Below are positions 1 through 5,441 of a stretch of 5,443 nucleotides of DNA, piece by piece. Both the position numbers and the translations under genes were made by a program. The notes beneath the pieces were generated by a model that did no database searches, was not told the origin of the DNA, and saw only the letters and a program-made list of their open reading frames with translations. Within the stretch, counting starts at the first letter, position 1; every line of letters starts with the position of its first letter. This DNA comes from Clostridia bacterium (lineage in GTDB: Bacteria; Bacillota; Clostridia; Oscillospirales; SIG627). Location of the stretch: positions 1 through 5,443 of the forward strand of contig JAFQUW010000068.1 of NCBI GenBank assembly GCA_017408325.1. The letters are read 5' to 3'.

Positions 1-1062
1 GGTATCTTCGACGATTGCGGCGGACTGGAGACCCTTGTAAAGAAGGACGCCCGCGTCGTCATCAAGCCGAATCTCGTGATGAAAAAGACGCCCGAGAGCG
101 CGGCGACCACGCATCCCGCCCTTTTGGAAGAGCTCATTTTGCTCGTCAAAGAACGAACCGACGATATCACTCTCGTGGAATGTCCCGGCGGTCCGGGCAC
201 AGCAGTGCTGGTAGAGGGGATCCTGCGAACCACGGGCATCCGCGCCGTCTGCGACGCTCACGGAGTCAAGATCGTCCCCGAGCCCTCGCCGCGCATCGTG
301 AATACGCCCGATGCGTTTGCCGCACGCACGCTCTCCCTTTCGTCGGAGATGCTCGACGCCGAGGTCTTCATCAACCTCGGGAAACTGAAAAGCCATTCCC
401 TGACCACGTTTACCGGCTGTGCCAAAAACCTTTACGGTGCCATTCCGGGGCTGGTGAAGGTGGAGTATCACGCCCGTTTTGCCGAGATCGGCGAATTTGC
501 CAACCTCATCTGTGACATCAACCGAACCCTCGTTCCCACCTTAAACGTCCTTGACGCCGTCGTCGGGATGCAGGGCAACGGCCCGACGGGCGGAGAGCCG
601 AGGAAGATCGGCGGCATCGTCGGCGGCAAAAACGCTTTTGCGGTCGACGTGCTCGGCGCGCGTCTCATCGGGCTTTCTTTGAAGAATGCACCGATTCTTT
701 CCGCCGCTCTTGAACACGGTCTCGTCGGCGAGGAGATCGAGTGTGTCGGTGACGACCACACACCGTTTGTTCTCTCGGACTTTTTGTTTGCGGACGCTCA
801 GCGTTTCTCGTTTTTGCGAGAGATGCCGAATTTGAAATTCATCCGCCGCTTTTTGGAACCGCGCCCCGTGATCTCGTCGCGTTGCGTCGGATGCGGTGAA
901 TGCGTGCGTCTGTGTCCGCAAAAGACGATCGTTCTCAGAGAAAAAGGCGGCAAAAAGCGTGCATTCATAAAAAAACGCGCCTGCATCCGCTGTTACTGTT
1001 GCCAGGAACTTTGCCCTGCCAAAGCGGTGGACACCAAGTCCAGAAAGATATTGAAGATATGA
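1..1062 (+). CDS. DUF362 domain protein with two C-terminal [4Fe-4S] ferredoxin motifs (5' end outside window)
   Basis: The frame is open from base 1 to the TGA at 1060-1062 (353 visible residues), so the true start lies upstream. The GTG at 76 and ATG at 79 are internal: the residues before them (VVIKPNLV, ending at the GTG) belong to the DUF362 N-terminal motif. The DUF362 core continues with INLGKLKSHSLTTFTGCAKN and a glycine-rich GMQGNGPTGG stretch. Two CxxCxxCxxxCP motifs follow near the C-terminus, with Cys codons at 883, 892, 901, 913 and at 982, 991, 1000, 1012. They predict two [4Fe-4S] clusters, as in bacterial 2x4Fe-4S ferredoxins. The second motif has an extra Cys (codon 997). No signal peptide can be judged because the start is missing. 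Members of this family are poorly characterised; an electron-transfer or redox role is inference. It overlaps ispE by four bases (ATGA), implying one transcript and translational coupling. Confidence 0.93.
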   Translation, partial: GIFDDCGGLETLVKKDARVVIKPNLVMKKTPESAATTHPALLEELILLVKERTDDITLVECPGGPGTAVLVEGILRTTGIRAVCDAHGVKIVPEPSPRIVNTPDAFAARTLSLSSEMLDAEVFINLGKLKSHSLTTFTGCAKNLYGAIPGLVKVEYHARFAEIGEFANLICDINRTLVPTLNVLDAVVGMQGNGPTGGEPRKIGGIVGGKNAFAVDVLGARLIGLSLKNAPILSAALEHGLVGEEIECVGDDHTPFVLSDFLFADAQRFSFLREMPNLKFIRRFLEPRPVISSRCVGCGECVRLCPQKTIVLREKGGKKRAFIKKRACIRCYCCQELCPAKAVDTKSRKILKI

Positions 1063-1913
1063 GAGAGAAGAGACTGACCCTGTGGGCACCGGCAAAGATC
1101 AATCTGTCGCTTCTCGTCGGGGAGTGCCGCGCGGACGGCTATCATGAGATCCGAAGCGTGATGCAGAAGATTGCTCTCTACGATACACTTTCCTTTCAAA
1201 GAGCGGACGGGATCACGATTGCGTCGGATCTGAAGTATCTGCCCACCGACGAGCGCAATCTCTGTGTTCGGGCGGCCCAAGCCTATTTTGAATCAACGGG
1301 GATCAAAGGCGGAGTCGACATCCGCGTGCGAAAGGCGATCCCCGTCGGCGCGGGACTCGGCGGAGGAAGCGCGGATGCGGCGTGTACCCTGCGTGCCCTG
1401 CAGACGTTGTACGAGCCGATGGAGGAGGGTGCCCTGTTTGATCTCGCGCTGTCCCTCGGTGCGGACGTCCCGTTTTGCCTTGCGCCGCAGAATACCTGTC
1501 TGTGTGAGGGCGTCGGGGAAAAAATGACCCCCGTCTCGCGCGGCAAAGGGGAACTTTACGCCCTGCTTGTGAAAAACGAGCGAAAACTCTCGACTGCCTC
1601 CGTTTATTCCGCTTTCGACGAACTCGAACGGGATGGTGACGCAAATGACGAAGACTTGCTTTCGGCTTTGGAAACGGGGGATCGTGAACTGCTTTGCGAC
1701 AGCCTCGTCAATCAACTGGAAGCCCCGGTCTTTTTGCAGAAACCGAGTCTTTTGACTCTTTGCGGGAAGATGAAAGAGTACGGTGCCCACGGCGTTCGCA
1801 TGAGCGGAGCCGGCCCGACGGTCTACGGACTCTTTTTCTCGGCGGAAGAAGCCGCGCGCGCGGCAAAATCGTTTTCGGATGAGCCGTTTTGCCGCGTTGC
1901 CAAATTTTTGTAA
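1059..1913 (+). CDS. ispE: 4-diphosphocytidyl-2-C-methyl-D-erythritol kinase (IspE)
   Basis: This 284-residue protein matches the usual IspE length (about 280-290). IspE is a cytosolic GHMP-family kinase that phosphorylates the 2-OH of CDP-methylerythritol with ATP, a step of the MEP isoprenoid pathway. Visible family motifs are PAKINL at residues 11-16 with Lys13, the ATP-binding loop PVGAGLGGGSADAA at 95-108, GADVPFC at 134-140 with the catalytic-type Asp136, and the C-terminal GHMP motif MSGAGPTVYGLF at 248-259. All key residues appear present. The start is ATG 1059, which overlaps the DUF362 stop as ATGA. The same frame is open upstream to 900, but that part lies inside the DUF362 gene and is unlike IspE. 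Only a weak purine-rich stretch precedes the ATG, which fits coupled translation. A strong terminator follows 43 bp after the stop. Confidence 0.97.
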   Translation: MREKRLTLWAPAKINLSLLVGECRADGYHEIRSVMQKIALYDTLSFQRADGITIASDLKYLPTDERNLCVRAAQAYFESTGIKGGVDIRVRKAIPVGAGLGGGSADAACTLRALQTLYEPMEEGALFDLALSLGADVPFCLAPQNTCLCEGVGEKMTPVSRGKGELYALLVKNERKLSTASVYSAFDELERDGDANDEDLLSALETGDRELLCDSLVNQLEAPVFLQKPSLLTLCGKMKEYGAHGVRMSGAGPTVYGLFFSAEEAARAAKSFSDEPFCRVAKFL

Positions 1914-1929
1914 AAAATCCAAACTCTGT

Positions 1930-1959
1930 GTATCAAGCGCGCCTTTTGTGCGAAGACTC
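1930..1959 (+). promoter_or_regulatory. Candidate sigma-F-type forespore promoter for spoIIR
   Basis: GTATC at 1930-1934 resembles the B. subtilis sigma-F -35 element (GYATA). After 15 bp, GCGAAGACTC at 1950-1959 partly matches the -10 consensus GGNNANAHTR: the first G, both A positions, H and T agree, but the second G and the last base do not. A start about 7 nt downstream, near 1966, would remove most of the left terminator arm and leave the spoIIR Shine-Dalgarno unpaired. spoIIR is under sigma-F in B. subtilis; applying that here is inference, and short motifs like these also occur by chance. Confidence 0.3.
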
Positions 1960-1991
1960 CCGTTGCAAAACCATTGCAACGGGAGGTTTTT
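1957..1991 (+). terminator. Intrinsic terminator after ispE, overlapping the spoIIR ribosome binding site
   Basis: A perfect 12-bp inverted repeat pairs 1957-1968 (CTCCCGTTGCAA) with 1974-1985 (TTGCAACGGGAG). The loop is 5 nt (AACCA), followed by GTTTTT at 1986-1991. This is a textbook Rho-independent terminator for the DUF362-ispE unit. The right arm contains most of the Shine-Dalgarno GGGAGG (1981-1986) of spoIIR, so a transcript that reads through would have that site paired. Confidence 0.9.
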
Positions 1992-1995
1992 ATTG

Positions 1996-2628
1996 ATGTT
2001 GGAAAAACGAAATGAGTTTGTTTGCACGCCCGACTTGCGCCTGCGATTTTGTTGCTTTCTTCTCGGGCTTTTTCTTTTGGCAACGATTTTTGTGCCCTTG
2101 AAGGTGTCGGCCGGAGTCTACACTTCGCTTCTGCGCTTTCACGTGGTGGCAAACTCCGACTCGGCGGAAGATCAGGAACTGAAACTTGCGGTGCGCGATC
2201 TTTTGCTCGAACGCACGAAAGAGGGTCTTTCCGCCTGCGCCGACCGCGAGGAAGCGGCGGTATATCTCGCGGCGCAAAAAGGCATGTTGTTAAAAGAAGT
2301 GCGTGCCTTCTTGCGAGAGAAAGGAGTGACGTATTCCGCCGAAGCGACGCTTGCGGAAGAGTACCACCCGAAAAAGACCTATGAAGACGTCACGCTTCCG
2401 CAGGGGAATTATCTGACGTTTCGCGTCACCTTGGGCGAGGCAAACGGGAAAAATTTCTTTTGCGTCCTCTTTCCGCCGATCTGTAAAAACACGGCGAAAA
2501 AGCCCGCTTCCGAGGTGCTGATCGACCACGGCGTCGAGGGTGAGAGCGTGCAGGGGATCGTGACGGATGACGGAATTGAGGTGCGCTTTTTTCTGTGGGA
2601 CGTCTTGCGCGGACTTTTCGGTTTGTAA
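1996..2628 (+). CDS. spoIIR: Stage II sporulation protein R (SpoIIR)
   Basis: SpoIIR is made in the forespore and exported to the intermembrane space, where it triggers SpoIIGA to process pro-sigma-E in the mother cell. The 210-residue product has a hydrophobic export or membrane segment at about residues 17-39. The family hallmarks follow: LRFHVVANSDSAEDQ at 46-60, KLAVRD at 63-68, and the LPQGNY...VTLGEANGKNFFCVLFPPIC block at 134-163. ATG 1996 is chosen because GGAGG (1982-1986) lies 9 nt upstream. A TTG at 1993 is a minor alternative. The frame is open further upstream to 1879, but that stretch overlaps ispE and the terminator and does not look like SpoIIR. It lies downstream of ispE but is separated from it by a terminator, so it probably has its own forespore promoter. 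No clear terminator follows it. Confidence 0.95.
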   Translation: MLEKRNEFVCTPDLRLRFCCFLLGLFLLATIFVPLKVSAGVYTSLLRFHVVANSDSAEDQELKLAVRDLLLERTKEGLSACADREEAAVYLAAQKGMLLKEVRAFLREKGVTYSAEATLAEEYHPKKTYEDVTLPQGNYLTFRVTLGEANGKNFFCVLFPPICKNTAKKPASEVLIDHGVEGESVQGIVTDDGIEVRFFLWDVLRGLFGL

Positions 2629-2675
2629 ATTTTTGTAAAACAGATAAAAAAGCAGGCGAAGAAAGAGTTTTTCAC

Positions 2676-2704
2676 TTGCATTTTTCATCTTCGGGTGTTA
2701 TAAT
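2676..2704 (+). promoter_or_regulatory. Sigma-A promoter with extended -10 for the isomerase/binding-protein unit
   Basis: The -35 element TTGCAT (2676-2681) is followed by a 17-bp spacer, a TG at 2696-2697 one base before the -10, and a perfect TATAAT (2699-2704). The predicted start is near 2711, leaving a leader of about 34 nt. That leader begins almost at once with a 4-bp hairpin (CGCA 2713-2716, TGCG 2721-2724). The -35 is imperfect, but the extended -10 should compensate. Confidence 0.85.
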
Positions 2705-2744
2705 ATGCTGAACGCAAATATGCGAAAGAACGGAGAACACTTTT

Positions 2745-3560
2745 ATGAAACGTTCAGTCAATGCCTGGGCAGTCGGTTCCGACTACGGCTTTGAAGAAAC
2801 CTTTTCGAAGGTCAAGGCCGCGGGATTTGAAGCCATTGAGCTCAATTTGGACGCCGACGGCGCACACGCCCTGACTATGGAAACCACGGCGGCCGATCTG
2901 GAAAAGATCGCCCAGCTGTCCGAAAAATACTCCTTGCCCGTCAGCGGCATCTCCACCTCCATCGGCGGAAACATCGGCTCGTCCGATCCTGCTGAGTCCG
3001 AGGCGGCCAAAGATGTGGTGAAGAAACAACTCTTTTTGGCAAAACATCTCGGAGCCGAGGCGATCCTTACCGTTCCGGGTGCAGGCGACACCCCCTGGGG
3101 GGAGGCGCACGAGAATTGCATCGCCGCTTATCGTTCGCTTTTGCCCGTCATTGAGGACACCGGCATTCTCGTCGGTATGGAGCACGTCTGGAACGGCTTC
3201 TTCCTCTCTCCGCGCGACCTTGCCTATACGGTCGATGCGATCGGAAGTGACCTCGTCGGTGTCTATTTCGACATCGCTAACTGCGCGGATCGCTCTCGCA
3301 GCGAGGACTGGATCACCTTCCTCGGCGGAGACCGCATCAAGCGCGTCCACATCAAGAACTTCATGCGCAAGAGCGTGTTTGAATTTTCTTTCCCGCTTCT
3401 CTTTGAAGAAGGAACGGTTGACTTTGCCGCGGTGATGACCGCGCTTCGCAAGATCGGCTACGAGGGTCCTCTGACCGCCGAGTTCGGCGCACCCGAGGGC
3501 GATCCCACTGAACAATTGGTCAAGAGCGTTGAAGCGATCCGTCGCATTCAGTGCCTGTGA
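2745..3560 (+). CDS. Sugar phosphate isomerase/epimerase, xylose-isomerase-like TIM barrel
   Basis: The 271-residue length is normal for the AP-endonuclease-2 / xylose-isomerase-like TIM-barrel family, which isomerises or epimerises sugars or sugar phosphates using a divalent metal. The four expected metal/catalytic positions are visible: Glu146 in GMEHVW, Asp176 in YFDIANC, His202 in RVHIKNF and Glu246 in TAEFGAP. Other barrel features are AAGFEAIELN at 25-34 and the AKHLGAEAI segment at 99-107. There is no signal peptide, so it is cytosolic. ATG 2745 has GGAG (2732-2735) 9 nt upstream and a strong promoter just before. The binding-protein gene starts 17 bp after its stop, so the two are probably co-transcribed and this enzyme may process what that protein helps import. 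The exact substrate cannot be read from the sequence; D-psicose/tagatose-type epimerase, ribulose-5-phosphate epimerase and hydroxypyruvate isomerase-like roles are all possible. Confidence 0.9.
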   Translation: MKRSVNAWAVGSDYGFEETFSKVKAAGFEAIELNLDADGAHALTMETTAADLEKIAQLSEKYSLPVSGISTSIGGNIGSSDPAESEAAKDVVKKQLFLAKHLGAEAILTVPGAGDTPWGEAHENCIAAYRSLLPVIEDTGILVGMEHVWNGFFLSPRDLAYTVDAIGSDLVGVYFDIANCADRSRSEDWITFLGGDRIKRVHIKNFMRKSVFEFSFPLLFEEGTVDFAAVMTALRKIGYEGPLTAEFGAPEGDPTEQLVKSVEAIRRIQCL

Positions 3561-3577
3561 GCCGAAGGAGGTATTCG

Positions 3578-5101
3578 ATGAAACAGTTAAAAGTCGCATT
3601 GCTCTTTACCCTCGTCTTTCTGTTTTGTGCCCTGCCCTTAACATCCTGTATTCCCGGCAAGGTCGCGTACAGCGGAGAGCGGGAGCCGATGCCCATTGAC
3701 CCCAATCCCGAACCCGACACCATGAGTTATGCGCAGAGCCTCGTTCCTTCCGTGAACTTTGAGGGACGTCCCTTCCGCATTCTCGTGTGCAAATCCGTCA
3801 GCGAATTTGATGCACAGAACGGTGACCTTGCGCGTAACGTGGTAGCCGAGGAATACCTCGACATCCCGATCAACGATGCGGTTCTGCAGCGCAACCAGCT
3901 TCTGGAAGATACGCTCGGCATCGCCATCACTGCTACCGAGAAACCCTTCCGCTCCGTCGCGGAAGAACTCAAGGCCTCCATCCTCTCGATGGACGATCGT
4001 TACGACATCTGTTTCACCCGTCTGGACGACCTGACTCCGCTCGCCAGTGAAGGTCTCTTGGTCAACCTGTTTGACCTGGACCTGAACTTTGAAGAGCCGT
4101 GGTGGGATCACAACTCCATCAATGAACTGTCCATCCAGACTGAACTGTACTTCGCCGTCAGCGACGGTGACATCGTCGACAAACAGACTACGATGGCATG
4201 CATGTTCAACAAGAAACTGATGGATGAGCAGAAGGTCGAGCCCCCGTATCAGATGGTCTACGACGGCACCTGGACGATCGATGCCATGCTCAACATGGCA
4301 AAAGACGTCAAGAGCGACACCGACGGCAACGGTATCTACAACTCCGAGGACGTCTGGCCGATTTTGACCGAGTACGACTCGGCGACCTGTTTCTATTACG
4401 CCTTCGGCGGTTACGTTACCAAGAAGAACCAGACCACCGACGAACCGGAACTCTACATGGGCTCTGCGGAAGCGCGTCTCGCCATTGACAAAGCCCTGGA
4501 AGTGATGCTCGACCACTCCAAGGTGTATAAGGTCGAACAGATCCGCGACAGCGACAGTTGGTTGACCGCCAGTGATATGTTCATCAACAACCAGGCAATG
4601 TTCCGCATCACCAACCTGACGACCACCGAGCGTTGGCGTAACATGAGCGCGGACTTCGGTATCCTTCCGATGCCGAAGTACGACGAGAACCAGAAGAACT
4701 ATGTCCACCTTTGCAAGAACGGTGCGACCGGCGTCTGCGTTCCCAACACCAACGAGAACCTGGACTTCACCTCCATCTGTCTCGAGGCGTTTGTCTCTTA
4801 CTCCCGCTACACGCTGCGTGAAGCCTACTTCGAATCCACCATGCAGGGCATGGTCTCCCGTGACGAAGAAACGGCCAACATGCTCGACCTGATCTTCGAT
4901 ACCCGCGCCTTTGACCTCGGTTACATCTTCGACTTCGGTCACGAGGGTGACGTCAACGGCACCGGCGTCGGTTACATCTTGAAGAACCTCGCCGCTCGCG
5001 GCCAGAACATCTTTTCCTCCGAGTGGGATAAGATCCGCGATAAGGCGCAGGCTCAGATCGACGATATGCTCTCCACGTTGGAAACGGCGCGCGAGGCGTA
5101 A
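3578..5101 (+). CDS. ABC-type extracellular solute-binding lipoprotein, probably carbohydrate
   Basis: This 507-residue secreted lipoprotein has a short charged N-terminus (MKQLK), a hydrophobic core, and the lipobox LTSC with acylated Cys24, so it should be anchored outside the membrane. A Pro/Asp/Glu-rich linker follows at about 34-48, then a periplasmic-binding-protein-like body. Supporting features are NGDLARNVVAEEYLDIPIND (81-100), DRYDICFTRLDDLTPLASEGLLVNLFDLD (140-168), MFNKKLMDE (209-217) and DGTWTIDAMLNMAKDV (229-244), the pattern of large family-1-type binding proteins of Clostridia. Residues 247-258 form an EF-hand-like calcium loop (DTDGNGIYNSED). ATG 3578 is preferred over the in-frame ATG 3551 because AAGGAGG (3565-3571) lies 6 nt upstream and the lipoprotein signal begins there. 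It sits 17 bp after the isomerase gene. No permease or ATPase gene follows in the window. The ligand is unknown; a sugar is inferred from the neighbour. Codon choice is strongly C-ending, suggesting high expression. Confidence 0.92.
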   Translation: MKQLKVALLFTLVFLFCALPLTSCIPGKVAYSGEREPMPIDPNPEPDTMSYAQSLVPSVNFEGRPFRILVCKSVSEFDAQNGDLARNVVAEEYLDIPINDAVLQRNQLLEDTLGIAITATEKPFRSVAEELKASILSMDDRYDICFTRLDDLTPLASEGLLVNLFDLDLNFEEPWWDHNSINELSIQTELYFAVSDGDIVDKQTTMACMFNKKLMDEQKVEPPYQMVYDGTWTIDAMLNMAKDVKSDTDGNGIYNSEDVWPILTEYDSATCFYYAFGGYVTKKNQTTDEPELYMGSAEARLAIDKALEVMLDHSKVYKVEQIRDSDSWLTASDMFINNQAMFRITNLTTTERWRNMSADFGILPMPKYDENQKNYVHLCKNGATGVCVPNTNENLDFTSICLEAFVSYSRYTLREAYFESTMQGMVSRDEETANMLDLIFDTRAFDLGYIFDFGHEGDVNGTGVGYILKNLAARGQNIFSSEWDKIRDKAQAQIDDMLSTLETAREA

Positions 5102-5212
5102 TTTAGAAAGGGAATCCGTTCTTTACGATGAGAACGCGCGGCTTCGTGCTTGCCTGCAACGGGAGCATGGAAACGGGCTTTCCCGTGAAGATCGAGTTCG
5201 ACTGAAAACCAT
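5102..5212 (+). other. Unassigned hairpin-rich segment between the binding-protein gene and the T-box
   Basis: No recognised gene lies here. Three consecutive potential hairpins are visible: CGTTCT/AGAACG (5117-5122 with 5131-5136), GCGCG/CGTGC with one G.T pair (5136-5140 with 5145-5149), and ACGGG/CCCGT (5173-5177 with 5182-5186; alternatively ACGGGA 5159-5164 with TCCCGT 5181-5186). None is followed by a T-run, so none is a standard terminator. A 25-codon ORF (ATG 5128 to TGA 5205, ending METGFPVKIEFD) is present, but its only possible Shine-Dalgarno (AAGGG around 5108-5112) is too far upstream. No convincing promoter for the T-box was found here. It could be a structured 5' part of the next leader, an intergenic repeat, or unremarkable spacer. 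Confidence 0.4.
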
Positions 5213-5372
5213 ACAAACACGATGAACGGGAAGCAAACACCCGCGACTGTGACCACAGAGAGGCCGGAGGCTGGAAACGGCTGTCACAGGGGTGCGCGCA
5301 CTTCGCCCCGGAGTGGCGCAGGGGATAATCCTGCGACGGCACCGACCGTAAACCGGACCCGAGTGAGAAAAA

Positions 5373-5400
5373 AGGGTGGTACCGCGATTCGTTCGCCCCT
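5373..5400 (+). promoter_or_regulatory. T-box antiterminator
   Basis: Helix A1 pairs AGGG (5373-5376) with CCCT (5397-5400). The 7-nt bulge TGGTACC (5377-5383) receives the uncharged tRNA acceptor end. Helix A2 pairs GCG (5384-5386) with CGC (5394-5396) around the loop ATTCGTT. Bases 5394-5400 are also the left arm of the terminator, so the two folds exclude each other, as expected for transcriptional T-box control. Confidence 0.9.
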
Positions 5401-5427
5401 GTTTAGGCAGGGGCGAATTATTTTTTT
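5392..5427 (+). terminator. T-box intrinsic terminator
   Basis: A perfect 10-bp stem pairs 5392-5401 (TTCGCCCCTG) with 5408-5417 (CAGGGGCGAA). The 6-nt loop is TTTAGG, and TTATTTTTTT follows at 5418-5427. It forms when the cognate tRNA is charged, stopping transcription before the downstream gene. It may also serve as the only visible 3' terminator for read-through from the binding-protein gene. Confidence 0.93.
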
Positions 5428-5435
5428 CTGTAAAA

Positions 5436-5441
5436 AAGGAG
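5436..5441 (+). promoter_or_regulatory. Ribosome binding site of the T-box-controlled gene
   Basis: AAGGAG occurs 8 nt after the terminator T-run and at the very end of the window. A coding sequence should start within about 10 nt beyond base 5443. Its identity cannot be seen; pheS or another Phe-related gene is the leading guess from the T-box specifier. Confidence 0.7.

Larger units (their letters stand above)
5218..5427 (+). ncRNA. T-box riboswitch (tRNA-sensing leader), probable Phe specifier
   Basis: T-box leaders read the charging state of a tRNA and control downstream aminoacyl-tRNA synthetase, amino-acid biosynthesis or transport genes. Stem I can be traced: helix 1 CAC/GTG (5218-5220 with 5313-5315); a kink-turn with GATGA (5221-5225) and GA (5311-5312); helix 2 CGGG/CCCG (5227-5230 with 5307-5310); an upper helix CTGTGAC/GTCACAG (5247-5253 with 5283-5289); the AGAGAG bulge (5257-5262); and a distal loop GAGGCTGGAAA (5267-5277). 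A second hairpin is CGCAGG/CCTGCG (5317-5322 with 5330-5335), followed by CCGTAAA and GAGTGAG, which resemble the conserved stem IIA/B region. The T-box core TGGTACCGCG is at 5377-5386. The triplet best placed as specifier is TTC (5302-5304, Phe). The bulge TGGT requires a tRNA ending ACCA, i.e. discriminator A, which suits tRNA-Phe and argues against Ser (TCG, one base over). The family call is very secure; the specifier is tentative. Confidence 0.95.

Noticed and set aside
76..81. GTG 76 / ATG 79 as the true start of the DUF362 gene
   Set aside because: The upstream in-frame residues are open to base 1 and contain the conserved family segment VVIKPNL, so the gene begins before the window.
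1975..1985. 11-base identity (TGCAACGGGAG) shared with 5155-5165
   Set aside because: A few 11-base matches are expected by chance in a window this size, and the flanks differ; not a convincing repeat.
2629..2744. Terminator for spoIIR in the gap before the isomerase
   Set aside because: Only short T-runs and weak, imperfect pairings were found; no stem followed by a T-tract.
2754..3599. 281-codon minus-strand frame opposite the isomerase
   Set aside because: It overlaps fully a gene with conserved metal-binding residues and shows no recognisable domain; it is a coding shadow.
3638..4942. 434-codon open frame on the minus strand opposite the binding-protein gene
   Set aside because: Its valine/aspartate/glycine-rich composition is the expected mirror of C-ending codons on the + strand. 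The + frame has a lipobox, a perfect Shine-Dalgarno and family motifs.
5173..5186. ACGGG-CTTT-CCCGT hairpin as a terminator for the binding-protein gene
   Set aside because: It is followed by GAAGATCGAG with no T-run, so it does not look like an intrinsic terminator.
5128..5205. 25-codon ORF (MRTRGFVLACNG...KIEFD) as a leader peptide
   Set aside because: The only Shine-Dalgarno-like stretch is about 15 nt from the ATG, the ATG sits in a potential hairpin loop, and other frames are equally open. Kept only as part of the unassigned segment.
5103..5342. Minus-strand 79-codon ORF spanning the T-box stem I region
   Set aside because: It lies across a well-folded T-box RNA on the + strand, so its openness and codon pattern are explained by RNA structure constraints. 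No ribosome binding site support.
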